A stretch of DNA of 64,000 bases. Origin: Methylomonas montana (lineage in GTDB: Bacteria; Pseudomonadota; Gammaproteobacteria; Methylococcales; Methylomonadaceae). The notes beneath the pieces were generated by a model, which ran no database searches, was not told the DNA's origin, and saw only the letters and a list, made by a program, of their open reading frames with translations. The stretch is taken from positions 4,464,001-4,528,000 of the forward strand of contig NZ_CP129884.1 of assembly GCF_030490285.1 (NCBI RefSeq), written 5' to 3'. The position numbers were made by a program, and so were the translations under genes. Position 1 is the stretch's first letter; every line of letters begins with the position of its first letter. This document shows, in pieces, positions 18,413 through 27,943 of this stretch.

Positions 18413-19242
18413 TTGCCGGCAAAACTGTGTTTGTCACCGGTTGCTCTTCCGGCATCGGCTATAGCACCGCGCGGTTTTTAAAAGATCGCGGCCATCGGGT
18501 GATTTGCTCGGCCCGCAAGGCAGAAGATGTCGAACGCCTGCGCGGCGAAGGCTTTGAATGTCTGCGGCTGGATTTGGCTGATTCGTATAGTATTCAGCAA
18601 GCGGTCGCCGAGCTGATCGCGTTGACCGACGGCAAGATCGATGCCTTGTTCAATAACGGCGCTTTTGGCCAGCCTGGCGCGGTGGAAGATCTGAGCCGCG
18701 AAGTGTTGCGCCATCAATTCGAAACCAATTTGTTCGGCACCCACGAACTGACCAATTTGTTGCTGCCGCTGATGCGTAAACAAGGCCATGGCCGGATCAT
18801 TTATAACAGCTCGGTGCTGGGTTTCGTGGCGATGAAGTTTCGCGGCGCCTATAACGCCAGCAAGTTTGCCTTGGAAGGTCTGGCCGATACCTTGCGGCTG
18901 GAACTGCGTGGCAGCGGCATTCATATCGTGTTGATCGAGCCGGGGCCGATCGAAAGCCGCTTTCGGCAAAACGCTTTCGCCTTGTATCAAAAATACATCG
19001 ATGCCGAGCATAGCTTTCATAAGGATACTTACCTTGCCATGGAAGCCCGTTTGCAAAAACCAGGGCCGGCGGCACCGTTTACCTTGCCCGCCACCGCCGT
19101 CGCCGAAAAAGTGGCTCATGCATTGGAGTCGAATCGGCCGAAGATCAGGTACCGGGTGACGGTACCCACGCATTTGTTTGCCTGGCTAAAACGACTGCTG
19201 CCCACCGCCTGGCTGGACAAGCTGCTAGTCAGCGTCGAATAA
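18409..19242 (+). CDS. Short-chain dehydrogenase/reductase
   Basis: 277 residues, classical SDR layout. The NAD(P) glycine motif is TGCSSGIGYST (residues 10-20), the NNGAFG motif is near residue 84, the catalytic Ser is in YNSSVLGF, and the YxxxK active site is YNASKFALEG near residue 148. The C-terminal extension of 60-70 residues resembles retinol-dehydrogenase-like or YbbO-type SDRs. The substrate cannot be named. It overlaps the DUF4124 gene by four bases; the link is positional only. Confidence 0.9.
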   Translation: MIAGKTVFVTGCSSGIGYSTARFLKDRGHRVICSARKAEDVERLRGEGFECLRLDLADSYSIQQAVAELIALTDGKIDALFNNGAFGQPGAVEDLSREVLRHQFETNLFGTHELTNLLLPLMRKQGHGRIIYNSSVLGFVAMKFRGAYNASKFALEGLADTLRLELRGSGIHIVLIEPGPIESRFRQNAFALYQKYIDAEHSFHKDTYLAMEARLQKPGPAAPFTLPATAVAEKVAHALESNRPKIRYRVTVPTHLFAWLKRLLPTAWLDKLLVSVE

Positions 19243-19405
19243 GGCCGCAACGCTATTTTTCCGGGGTCGAAAAACCATAAAAACCGCTATAAACAAACTA
19301 TCAAACCAGATGAACTGTGCTATTATCCCGGCCCAACATGTAGTGGTTAAAGCGGTTGGGTTAGCAGCTATATGTTCTTATAAAAATAACTGTGAGGTTC
19401 AATAC

Positions 19406-19786
19406 ATGAAAATTTTAAAAAGTGCTGTTATCGCGTTCTCTTTAGCTGCTGCCATGGGTTCTTTCTCAACTGCTGCAGTTGCTGAAGCAGGCAGAACTAC
19501 CTACAAACCTCTTGATGCAATCAATATGGTTCTGGAGCGTATTGCTACTGCCGAGACTGCGATTAACAACGGCGCGGAAGACGCGGAAGTTGCTAGCCTG
19601 ATCAAAAAAGCGGCTGATATTTCCGAAGAAATCAATGCCAACGACAAAGTTGCCAGAGAAAATTCAAAAGTCAGATCGCACCTGAAAGCCGCTATCGCTT
19701 CAGCTAAAGCAGCGAACCTGCAAGAATCCAAAGAACATTTGGCAAAAGCTAAAGCCGGCGTTGAAGGCCTGAAAAAACTGCTGTAA
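19406..19786 (+). CDS. Small secreted alpha-helical protein
   Basis: 126 residues from ATG 19406, behind a GTGAGG ribosome site. A frame open from 19310 would bury the signal peptide. A clear Sec signal (about 1-26, ending AVAEA) is followed by about 100 residues rich in Ala, Lys and Glu that look wholly helical, with two heptad-like segments and no Cys. Codon choice (GCT, AAA, GAA, CTG) looks like that of a well-expressed gene. It has its own strong terminator at 19797. I do not recognise the family; it loosely resembles small periplasmic helical-bundle proteins such as SmbP but lacks their histidines. Confidence 0.72.
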   Translation: MKILKSAVIAFSLAAAMGSFSTAAVAEAGRTTYKPLDAINMVLERIATAETAINNGAEDAEVASLIKKAADISEEINANDKVARENSKVRSHLKAAIASAKAANLQESKEHLAKAKAGVEGLKKLL

Positions 19787-19796
19787 TTTCCGCGTC

Positions 19797-19828
19797 GGGG
19801 TGCCCGCCGTGGGCACCCCGAATTTTTC
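19797..19828 (+). terminator. Intrinsic terminator
   Basis: Nine-base perfect stem GGGGTGCCC / GGGCACCCC with a five-base loop (GCCGT), followed by GAATTTTTC. It lies 11 bases after the stop of the small secreted protein and should end its transcript. Confidence 0.85.
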
Positions 19829-19873
19829 TAGTGCTAGTCCCCGTCAAAGTCCCGCTTTCCCGCCTAGATTGGC

Positions 19874-20704
19874 TCATAAATAGAACTCCACTGTTTCCAG
19901 TTGTTCTTCCAGCCAGGCGATTAGCGCTTTTCCGTTCTTCTCGCCAATCGATTCAAGATCAATTGCCGCATCCGGCTTTAACAAATGCCAACGGCTCAAT
20001 AAAGTTTGCAGTTTGACGGCATTGCTGGCAGTGAAATGAATCCGATTCAGCAGTGTTTGATACAGGTCAGTATTAGGCGCTGGCAGTATTCCTCTCAATT
20101 TGGTCAGCGCCGACACTAGTTTTTCTATCGTCGTCAATTCCGCTGTTATCCATCCCGCCACCAGGTCCTGGTTGATGTCTGCCAGCGACGATTGTTTGTT
20201 GTCCGATACCACTTTCAAGCTTTGAATCAATTCGCCGGTACTGAATTTGGCGGCTATTTCGTAAAAAGCCGAGGCTTCCATATCGGATAAATTATCGCCG
20301 GTGTAAGCAATATCGGCCTTGGATAGGGTTTTTAACGGTAAGGTCCGGCAAGGAAGTTCGAAAGGCAATTGCGGGTAGAAGCGTCGCTGCGTTTCGGCAT
20401 CGATGATTTTATCGGCCAGGAAACAACTGCCGACGGCTTGGTGGGGATGCCCGGCAATGCCGAGATTCAACATGATGGGCTGCATCACATCGGCAAATTG
20501 TGCCATCGTGTAAGCCACCGCCGCGGCCATCGCGATTTTGCCGATTCCTGTGACGACGACAACCGTTTCCGCGTTGCGATAAATCGTAAAAACTTGTTTT
20601 TTAGGCAGTTTTTTTAGTCGCCATGCCTGGATTAGCGGTTTGGCCTCGCAGGCCAAGGCGACGAAAATAAAGTTTGACGGTGTAATGCTGGTCACGTTTT
20701 TCAC
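19874..20704 (-). CDS. Nucleoside phosphorylase-superfamily protein with extra C-terminal region
   Basis: 276 residues. The first 190 fit the purine nucleoside phosphorylase/MTA-SAH nucleosidase fold: an ALACEAKPLI strand, VVVVTGIGKIAMAAAVAY, the nucleoside-site segment MLNLGIAGHP, and near the active site the SDMEASAFYEIAAK helix with the Met-Glu pair seen in this superfamily. About 85 further residues (helical, no similarity I recognise) are absent from most family members. No substrate can be assigned; candidates are a nucleosidase acting on an adenosyl by-product or a hopanoid-type HpnG relative. It is divergent from rsd. Confidence 0.72.
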   Translation of the reverse strand: MKNVTSITPSNFIFVALACEAKPLIQAWRLKKLPKKQVFTIYRNAETVVVVTGIGKIAMAAAVAYTMAQFADVMQPIMLNLGIAGHPHQAVGSCFLADKIIDAETQRRFYPQLPFELPCRTLPLKTLSKADIAYTGDNLSDMEASAFYEIAAKFSTGELIQSLKVVSDNKQSSLADINQDLVAGWITAELTTIEKLVSALTKLRGILPAPNTDLYQTLLNRIHFTASNAVKLQTLLSRWHLLKPDAAIDLESIGEKNGKALIAWLEEQLETVEFYL

Positions 20705-20794
20705 GAAAAATTCGTTATTTTTTAATATATTGTTGAATATTCTTAATAATTCACATAAATTTAAGGCTCGTCAATTTTCAAAGGGGAGCGCGTC

Positions 20795-21241
20795 GTGACC
20801 GAATTGAATTCCACATTTACCGACAAAACGTCAAACAAACACCATCTCGTGGAAGCGCTGCAAGAAGAACGTTCAGCAGTTTGGTCTCTGTATTGCCAGA
20901 TCGCCAAACTGAAGCCGTTCGCCAGCACTGCCCATATCCGGCCGATGTTGTCTGAGTTTTCCCAGTTATTGATCGATTATATTTCGCTCGGTCACTTTGG
21001 CATCTACGAACACTTGCTGGTCGAGAAGCAGCACCAGATCTCGGTATTGTCTTACGCCGAACGGATCTATCCGGCATTCTCCAGCATCACTGCGTCGGCT
21101 GTGTCCTTCAGCGATGCATACGACGACGGCAGGCGCAATTTTAAAACCGATAATCTGGCCCAGGATTTATCGGCGCTGGGAGAGCGCTTGGCGGAACGCA
21201 TGGAACTGGAAGACCACTTGTGTTCCATGCTGTTGCATTGA
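20795..21241 (+). CDS. rsd: Rsd/AlgQ-family anti-sigma-70 regulator
   Basis: 148 residues, all helical. It carries the family blocks LVEALQEERSAVWSLYCQIA and LLIDYISLGHFGIYEHLL. Rsd (AlgQ in Pseudomonas) binds the housekeeping sigma factor and shifts polymerase toward alternative sigma factors in stationary phase. The start is GTG 20795 behind AAGGGGAG, a strong ribosome site, so the weaker start codon is well supported. Its 3' end converges on the UPF0182 gene with a 25-base gap. Confidence 0.88.
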   Translation: MTELNSTFTDKTSNKHHLVEALQEERSAVWSLYCQIAKLKPFASTAHIRPMLSEFSQLLIDYISLGHFGIYEHLLVEKQHQISVLSYAERIYPAFSSITASAVSFSDAYDDGRRNFKTDNLAQDLSALGERLAERMELEDHLCSMLLH

Positions 21242-21266
21242 ACTGCTAAATTTAACCCGGCGGGCG

Positions 21267-23903
21267 CTATTTGCTTTCGCCCGCTGAAATACCGGATGTC
21301 GGCCCGCTCGCGCCGGTAATAAACGTATCCTTCAGGCGGGTAAAAGCAGCTTGCAAGGTTTTTTCCATTACCACTTGGTTGCCTATCGAGACAATCACTC
21401 GCGCCAGTTCCGGCATCTTGGTTTTGGTCGCCAGCATATAAATCGGCTGGACATACAAAATCGAATTGCCCATGGTCAATATCACCATCCGGCCTTTCTT
21501 GACTTCCGATCCTTGCTGATTCCATAGCGTGAATTGCGCGGCGATTTCCGGGTTTTGGTCGATCAGCGCATTAACCTGCGATGGCCCGTTAACCTGCACG
21601 GCTTTGGGAAATTTGAAAATGGTGATACCCGGCTTATAGCTGTGGTCGCAGCTATTTTCATCCAAAGTACCGGCTATCCCGACCATGCTCAGATTGTCCC
21701 TGTGCACCGGCGTCATCGGGTTGATCATCACGAACTCTTCCAGATCGTTGCAGCGATCGAAATCCATGGTAATGAAATATGGCGATACCGGTTGTCCGTC
21801 CACCGTGGCAAATTGCCAGGTTTCCGCTTGTTCATAAAACAATTCCGGACTGTTTTGATGATATTTTGCGTAAATTTTCATCTGCATATAGTACAAATCG
21901 CGCGGATAACGCAGATGTTGCAGCAGTTCGTCCGGCATCTCCCGCAGCGTTTTGAACACGCCCGGATACGCCCGGTTATAGGCATTGATAATAGGGTCTT
22001 TCGGATCGGAAATATAGTAATCGACGCTGCCGTCATAGGCATCGACTACGATTTTCACCGAGTTGCGGATGTAATTGAACTTATGCTTGCCGTCCAGATA
22101 ATCGTCAGCGGCCGGTTTGGAGACCGGATAAAAATTCGACAAAGTATATGCGTCTTGCACCCAATAGAAGCGCTCCTTATCAATGACCAGATACGGATCT
22201 TTATCCAAGTGCAGGAACGGCGTCAGCGCGGTAATCCTTTCGTCGATATTGCGGCGCAGCAAGACCTTGCTTTGCGTGGAAATATTCGGCGAGAAGAAGA
22301 TTTTTTCGTCTTTCAGATAAAACGCGAACAGCATCTTTCTGAACAGCGACGGAATCGGTATACCGGAATTGCCCTGATAATCCAGCGAGTCACCAGGCGT
22401 CGAACTGGAAATATCCTTGACGGCTAGATTATTGGGTACGATCGCATAACGATATTTTTCCAGGCCGTAATAAATGTCCGGGTATTTCACCGAAAAACCG
22501 ACATCGGACGTCATGTTCAAATCGCGCAGATACCAGACGATCGGTATCCCGGCATCCTGGGCGGCGGGGGAGACGACCGCACCGTAACCGTGGGTATAAC
22601 GTAAATGGGTGTTTTCCCAGTTTTGCGCTTCCTTGGGCAGTTTGTCGATATTGACTTCGCGCGCGGCCAGATTGACCTGTTGATGGTGTCCGTTAATAAA
22701 ATAACGGTCTTCGTCGACCGTCGGAAAACCGTAATAGGGGCGGATGCCCTGCAATTGCATATAGCTGTCGATCAAAAACTCGCGGTCCCATACCGGAATA
22801 TTTTCGAAATGTTTTTTAGTGGACCAGGCTTCGATGTCCTTGGTGGCATCCAAATTGACTGGAAAGTCGACGATTTTGATATTGTTTAAATCGAACGCCG
22901 CCATGGTCGCGTCGATGTTATGCCGTATCGATTCGCCCTCTGTGCGAGTAAAGTTGGGCTTGACGATAAACTTTTCCACCAGTTCCGGAAGCGTATGCGA
23001 GCTTTTTAAACCCCACACCGCCAGAAACCCTAACGACGCGACGATAATTGGCATCATGCTGCGATGCCGTTCCGAAAACGCGTAAAAAATTACCGACAGC
23101 GCAATGGCCGAGAAAAAAAATACTGCCAACCAGATTAGCGGTAAGTGGTAACGCAATTCGACGAAGCCCGGGCCGAAAAATACCGGTTCGTTGCTGCCCG
23201 TGTACAGAAGTGAAAAACGGTCCAGTAAAAAACCCCAGATCACGAACAGCATCACAAACACAAACAGCACTGCCAAGTGGATTTTCGCGCCCAGCGGAAA
23301 TTCCTTGCTTTGATTGGGCACAAACACATGTTCCAGCCAATACAGAACGCCGGTTGCCAGCAATACCACGGCGGCGGCGGTCAGCAACTCTTTCTGTATC
23401 AGCATGTAAATCGGATACGAAAACATGTAAAAGCTGACATCGTTGCCGTAAATCGGATCGACGATACCGGAAGCGCTGCCGAAGAAAAACAGCAACGCCT
23501 GGTCCCATTGCAGATAAAACGGAATGGCGATTATGATTGCCAGCAATAGGGAAATTGGAATGTAGACCCTGGCCGAGCCGGTCATGAACACATCGGCAAA
23601 GCGGTGAAAGCGCCGCCGTTTGCTATCGTCCATTAAAATTTCATCGGGCGGATTCAGGCCGAGATAGCGGGAGGCAATCCAGAAATGGAACAGAAAAACC
23701 GCAAAGAAAAATGCGGTGACCACGCCGGAAAAAATAAATCGGTATAACAGCTTCAGCCAGAAATAAGTTTCGAATTCCAGCGAGCGGAACCACCATAAAT
23801 CCACGAAAAAATCGAGAAAAACGAAGTAGAACGCCACGTATAAAACGATGGCCGCCACCAGGGTTGCTGCTATGAACGCCGGTAACAGTTTCCAGTTACG
23901 CAT
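21267..23903 (-). CDS. UPF0182 family large membrane protein
   Basis: 878 residues. About seven transmembrane helices fill the first 310 residues. A large extracytoplasmic region follows with UPF0182 blocks such as NIPVWDREFL, LRYTHGYGAVVSPA, and YRYAIVPN. The typical C-terminal acidic linker is short. The family is widespread in actinobacteria and scattered in Gram-negatives; its function is unknown. It is a single gene with its own 5' region (about 240 bases) shared with the divergent copper oxidase gene. Confidence 0.9.
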   Translation of the reverse strand: MRNWKLLPAFIAATLVAAIVLYVAFYFVFLDFFVDLWWFRSLEFETYFWLKLLYRFIFSGVVTAFFFAVFLFHFWIASRYLGLNPPDEILMDDSKRRRFHRFADVFMTGSARVYIPISLLLAIIIAIPFYLQWDQALLFFFGSASGIVDPIYGNDVSFYMFSYPIYMLIQKELLTAAAVVLLATGVLYWLEHVFVPNQSKEFPLGAKIHLAVLFVFVMLFVIWGFLLDRFSLLYTGSNEPVFFGPGFVELRYHLPLIWLAVFFFSAIALSVIFYAFSERHRSMMPIIVASLGFLAVWGLKSSHTLPELVEKFIVKPNFTRTEGESIRHNIDATMAAFDLNNIKIVDFPVNLDATKDIEAWSTKKHFENIPVWDREFLIDSYMQLQGIRPYYGFPTVDEDRYFINGHHQQVNLAAREVNIDKLPKEAQNWENTHLRYTHGYGAVVSPAAQDAGIPIVWYLRDLNMTSDVGFSVKYPDIYYGLEKYRYAIVPNNLAVKDISSSTPGDSLDYQGNSGIPIPSLFRKMLFAFYLKDEKIFFSPNISTQSKVLLRRNIDERITALTPFLHLDKDPYLVIDKERFYWVQDAYTLSNFYPVSKPAADDYLDGKHKFNYIRNSVKIVVDAYDGSVDYYISDPKDPIINAYNRAYPGVFKTLREMPDELLQHLRYPRDLYYMQMKIYAKYHQNSPELFYEQAETWQFATVDGQPVSPYFITMDFDRCNDLEEFVMINPMTPVHRDNLSMVGIAGTLDENSCDHSYKPGITIFKFPKAVQVNGPSQVNALIDQNPEIAAQFTLWNQQGSEVKKGRMVILTMGNSILYVQPIYMLATKTKMPELARVIVSIGNQVVMEKTLQAAFTRLKDTFITGASGPTSGISAGESK

Positions 23904-24146
23904 AATTTCCTCTTTACTTAGATTTTTGATCGCCTACTGTGTGTGGACATGTCGTCCTAACGGCCGGCAACGCCCTTTCAACCTCAATGGCTGAGCATTC
24001 TAACACCCAAATAGCGAATCTGATTGTCCGGCATATTGTAGGATGGTTGCCCGCGATGCAGAGTTGTTTGGCGCCGGCAATTGGAGTATGGTCGAGCCGA
24101 TAATAAAGCGCTTATTGACCAAGCCAATCAGAGGAAGGGGGAACGC

Positions 24147-25901
24147 ATGTCCAATAATATCAATCGCAGTAGACGTCAATTTTTGCAGCATTCCATGCTG
24201 GGCGCTGCAGTCGCGGCATTTCCGAGTTTGCTGCTGGCGGACGCCGGCAAGATCAAGAGTAGCGCGACGCCGGGTTTCAATCCGGACGTGGAAATCGAAT
24301 TTACTGCTCAGCCCGCTCAGGTCGGCATTTTAAGCAGCGGGCCGGCCACGCAAGTGCAAAAATTCTTTGCCACGCTGCGCAGGGGGCCGGCGAATACGCT
24401 GACGCAATTGCCCGGCAATTACCTGGGGCCGGTACTGAATTTCCAGCAGGGGCAGAAAGTTAGAGTGTTTTTCAATAACAAACTGAACGAACCCTCCATT
24501 ATTCATTGGCATGGCCTGCACGTGCCGCAACATAGCGACGGCCACCCGATGTATTCGATCGATACCGGAGAACAGTTTGTCTACGAATTCGAAGTACTGA
24601 ACCGGGCGGGCACTAGCTTTTACCATTCGCATTCGCACAATTTGACCGCCGAACAAGTTTATCGCGGTCTGGCGGGGTTGATCGTCGTCAGCGATAACGA
24701 CGAAGCTAAATTGGAATTGCCGAGCGGCGAATACGATTTACCCTTGGTGATACAGGATCGCAGTTTCGACAACCAAAACCAGTTGCAATATTTGCATATG
24801 ATGCCGGAACGGATCATGGGTTTCCTGGGCGATACCATCCTGGTCAACGGTAAACCCAATGCCGAATTCTCGGTGAAGTCGCGAGCTTATCGTTTCCGGG
24901 CCGCAAACGGTTCTAATTCCAGGATTTACAAACTGGGCTGGGAGGACGGCACGCCGCTGACTGCAATCGGCACCGACGCCGGCCTGTTGGCCAAACCGGA
25001 AACCCGGCCTTATATCATGCTGGCACCCGGCGAGCGGGTCGATCTGTGGCTGGATTTCAGCGGTCGTGCGGTAGGCTCGCAACTAACGTTATACAGTCTG
25101 CCCTATTCCGGCGTGATGCCCGGCATGCACGACAAAATGCACAAGGATGGCAAAGGCATGGGCATGATGCATAATCGTCTGCCGCAAGGCGGTAAATTTC
25201 CGATTGCGGTATTTAAAGTCAGCGAAAAAGTCGGCGAATCGCCGAAACTGCCGGAAAAACTGGTGCCGTTCCAACGCTTGACGGAACGCGATGTCGATAA
25301 TGCTGCCAATCCGCTACCCATAGCAATTTCTATGCAACACATGAAGCCATTGCTGAACGGCAAATCGTTCGCGATGGACCGGGTGATGGATTTCGAGAAA
25401 GTGGCGCTGGGTTCGATCAAGAAAATCAAAATTTTTCACGACCATGGCTCGGAAGGCCAGCACGGCGGGGGCATGGGCATGATGGGCGGCATGCAACATG
25501 GCGGCAAAAACAATTCCGAATCCGGTGAACATAACATGGCTGGAATGGGGATGCGCGGCATGCGACACGGTGATAGTGAGCACGGTTCGGATAGCGGCGG
25601 CCAGCAAATGGGGGGCATGGGGATGGGCGGAGGTATGATGGAAATGGCCCATCCCATCCACCTGCACGGCCAGCAATATCAGATTCTGTCCAGAAACACC
25701 GACCAGGTTAAACCCGCCGATTACGGCACCGTGAAAGACGGCTTTATCGACTCCGGCTGGAAAGATACGGTATTGGTGATGCCCGGCGAAACAGTCGAGA
25801 TCGTCAAGCCGTTCCAGGACTATAAAGGACTGTTTTTATATCACTGCCACAATCTCGAGCATGAAGACTTGGGCATGATGCGGCAGTTTTATATAGGCTG
25901 A
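24147..25901 (+). CDS. Tat-exported multicopper oxidase, CueO/CopA-like
   Basis: 584 residues from ATG 24147 behind AGAGGAAGGGGG; the frame opens at 24081 but the Tat signal (SRRQFLQ, then a hydrophobic stretch ending LLLADA) fixes the start. All four copper motifs are present: HWHGLH near 118, FYHSHSH near 160, HPIHLHG near 500, and HCHNLEHEDLGMM near the C-terminus with the type 1 Cys and axial Met. A Met/His/Gly-rich insert (about 430-490) resembles the methionine-rich cuprous-ion segment of CueO. Probably a periplasmic Cu(I) oxidase in copper tolerance; the substrate is inferred. It converges on a second multicopper oxidase gene. Confidence 0.9.
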   Translation: MSNNINRSRRQFLQHSMLGAAVAAFPSLLLADAGKIKSSATPGFNPDVEIEFTAQPAQVGILSSGPATQVQKFFATLRRGPANTLTQLPGNYLGPVLNFQQGQKVRVFFNNKLNEPSIIHWHGLHVPQHSDGHPMYSIDTGEQFVYEFEVLNRAGTSFYHSHSHNLTAEQVYRGLAGLIVVSDNDEAKLELPSGEYDLPLVIQDRSFDNQNQLQYLHMMPERIMGFLGDTILVNGKPNAEFSVKSRAYRFRAANGSNSRIYKLGWEDGTPLTAIGTDAGLLAKPETRPYIMLAPGERVDLWLDFSGRAVGSQLTLYSLPYSGVMPGMHDKMHKDGKGMGMMHNRLPQGGKFPIAVFKVSEKVGESPKLPEKLVPFQRLTERDVDNAANPLPIAISMQHMKPLLNGKSFAMDRVMDFEKVALGSIKKIKIFHDHGSEGQHGGGMGMMGGMQHGGKNNSESGEHNMAGMGMRGMRHGDSEHGSDSGGQQMGGMGMGGGMMEMAHPIHLHGQQYQILSRNTDQVKPADYGTVKDGFIDSGWKDTVLVMPGETVEIVKPFQDYKGLFLYHCHNLEHEDLGMMRQFYIG

Positions 25902-25908
25902 CAGTAAA

Positions 25909-25941
25909 ACGCCGCTGTCGAGACTTGCTCAACAGCGGCGT
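25909..25941. terminator. Hairpin between convergent oxidase genes
   Basis: Ten-base perfect inverted repeat ACGCCGCTGT / ACAGCGGCGT with a 13-base loop, eight bases after the stop of the CueO-like gene and 25 bases before the stop of the opposing oxidase gene. No clear T-tract follows on either strand, so factor-assisted or bidirectional termination is likely rather than a strict intrinsic terminator. Confidence 0.55.
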
Positions 25942-25965
25942 CGCTAAACGCTAAATAGCGTTCGC

Positions 25966-27687
25966 TTACTTTTTAAATAAAGCCAGAATGCGCTGGCGAT
26001 TGGCAAAGCCGGCGTAGATCAACCCACCCAAGATCAGGCCTTGCAGCAATTGCCCGATAAATGACGACTGATTTTCGGCGGCAGTTTGTGCTGCCGCATC
26101 CGCTTTGGGCGCTGGGGGCGGCGGCACGAAAGCCACTTGTTTTTTATTGCTGATTTCAGGCAGACCTAGGCTTTTCCATGCGTCGTAATCCTGCCAGGCC
26201 GGAAATTTGCCTTGCCAGAATTCCTTGGTGAAGTAAGGCGCCAAGCTCATGCCGTGCACTTTTGGGATGCCTTTTTCGTCGGCAAAGCCTTTGTAAACCA
26301 CCAAGCTGATGTCGCCGCCTTCGCCGATACCGTTAGTGGTGAAGGATTTCTCGACATGATCGTGAAACATCCAGACGCCTTGGCCGAAGCTGTTCAAACC
26401 GTCGTCAACCCCGCTCAGTTCCAAATCAATACGCTGCGCCGGCACCATGCCGTGCACATCGCGCTTGATATAAGAGGATGGGCCGTTATCGACGCCGTCG
26501 TAATGAGTAACCATCGGTTTATGGCCGTGCACATGCAGCGCAAATGCTTCTTCGTGGCCGTTCAACACCCGCAATTTGACCTTTTTATTTTCTTCCATCA
26601 GGATCAGCGATTCCCTTAAGGTATAAGGAAATGAGCGGCCGTTGAGCATGAAATAATCCGGATCGGCATCGGTGATGTCGTATTCCTGATTCATCCGCCG
26701 GGCGATGATGCGCGGGTCGTTGGCCGAACGCGCCATTTCATGCAGCTCTTTGTCCGCGGATTGATAGTGTAGATCGTACTCGGCCGCGTATTTTTCCTTC
26801 ACGGCCACCGATGGGTGACGCACATGGCCGGCGCCGACGTTGAAGGTTTGCACCCAGTTATTGGGACGATTTTCCTCGACCACGAAAATGCCCTGCAAAC
26901 CCATCGGTATGTGAGTGTGCGGCTGTACGTGGCAGTGATAGTACATGGTGCCGGGCTGGCGCGGTTTGATCACATAGGTTTTACTCTGGCCGGGCAAGAC
27001 GTCCATCTGGCCGGTCTGGCCGACGCCGTCGTTACCTTCGCCGCTATGATCCATATAAGGATGGTCGATACCGTGCAAATGGATAGAATGCGGGAAGTAA
27101 TGGCTGTTTTCCAACACGATCCAGATAATGTCGCCTTGTTCGACCCGGATAACCGGCGATGGTGCGCGCAATAAAGGATTGGCGACCGGCTCGTATAAAC
27201 TCAAGGTCGACATATCGCGGGTTTTCGGCGCATACACCCAAAATGTCGGTTGAATGCCGGGGGCGATATCGAAAGTAGTAGTCGGATCCTTCATGTCTGG
27301 CGAATGGCCGTTCAGCTCGGCAATTTCCAGCTTAATAATATAGTGGTCGGGGTCACCGTCGCCGTCCATGTCGTTACTCATGGTGATGGCGTCGGCAGCC
27401 AGTTGTGTCTCCATTAAGGTAGACATGGAAATGTTATTGGTGCCCTTAACGAAAGCGGCGATGTCGGCAGGATTATCGGGGTTACACATCCGTGATTCTT
27501 GTATTTCCACTCCATCGATCACTTGCGCATCACGCCACTTGGCATCGGTAAATTCGGAACAAACTTCCTCTGCCGCACCCATTTTGACGCTGCTGGTCGC
27601 CGGTAGCTTGTCTACCGCCGCCAAAGCCCATTGCGACGCCGGAAGCAAGATGGCGCCACACAGAATGGGGATAACCTTTTTATGCAT
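25966..27687 (-). CDS. Multicopper oxidase with C-terminal membrane anchor
   Basis: About 573 residues from ATG 27687 (the track to 27699 adds four residues). A signal peptide is followed by a cupredoxin domain with HSIHLHG near residue 195 and YYHCHVQPHTHIPM near 240. That is a type 1 copper Cys-His-Met set placed in the first domain. A second cupredoxin domain has HVHGHKP near 385 and MFHDHVEKSF near 455, His-rich but without Cys. The C-terminus has a Pro/Ala linker and one transmembrane helix followed by a basic tail. This arrangement recalls two-domain or nitrite-reductase-like oxidases rather than CueO. Electron donor and substrate are unknown. Confidence 0.82.
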   Translation of the reverse strand: MHKKVIPILCGAILLPASQWALAAVDKLPATSSVKMGAAEEVCSEFTDAKWRDAQVIDGVEIQESRMCNPDNPADIAAFVKGTNNISMSTLMETQLAADAITMSNDMDGDGDPDHYIIKLEIAELNGHSPDMKDPTTTFDIAPGIQPTFWVYAPKTRDMSTLSLYEPVANPLLRAPSPVIRVEQGDIIWIVLENSHYFPHSIHLHGIDHPYMDHSGEGNDGVGQTGQMDVLPGQSKTYVIKPRQPGTMYYHCHVQPHTHIPMGLQGIFVVEENRPNNWVQTFNVGAGHVRHPSVAVKEKYAAEYDLHYQSADKELHEMARSANDPRIIARRMNQEYDITDADPDYFMLNGRSFPYTLRESLILMEENKKVKLRVLNGHEEAFALHVHGHKPMVTHYDGVDNGPSSYIKRDVHGMVPAQRIDLELSGVDDGLNSFGQGVWMFHDHVEKSFTTNGIGEGGDISLVVYKGFADEKGIPKVHGMSLAPYFTKEFWQGKFPAWQDYDAWKSLGLPEISNKKQVAFVPPPPAPKADAAAQTAAENQSSFIGQLLQGLILGGLIYAGFANRQRILALFKK

Positions 27688-27943
27688 ACAAAACCTCATA
27701 AAACAGACGAGTTGACGGACGCCCCAACAAGGCTTCCGAATATCAGAAAAGCCAGATACTGTAACCAGAACCCATGGGTAAAGTACAGAAATTATTTAAT
27801 AAACGCATCGACCATTTTGGCCGGGTTTACGCCGCCGACGAACGATCTGATTCTGCAAACCGGGTAATGCCTTATAATTCCATGACGAGCGATTATTGCC
27901 AATCAATCCGCATCATTTTTGCAACATACCATCAAGCCCACTT

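Noticed and set aside
22605-22889. Plus-strand frames opposite UPF0182, also 21534-22427
   Set aside because: Shadows of the large UPF0182 gene; no ribosome site and shadow-like composition.
23904-24146. Small frames between UPF0182 and the CueO-like gene
   Set aside because: Short frames such as 24000-24191 (minus) overlap the ribosome site of the oxidase gene and have no features; treated as a divergent promoter region.
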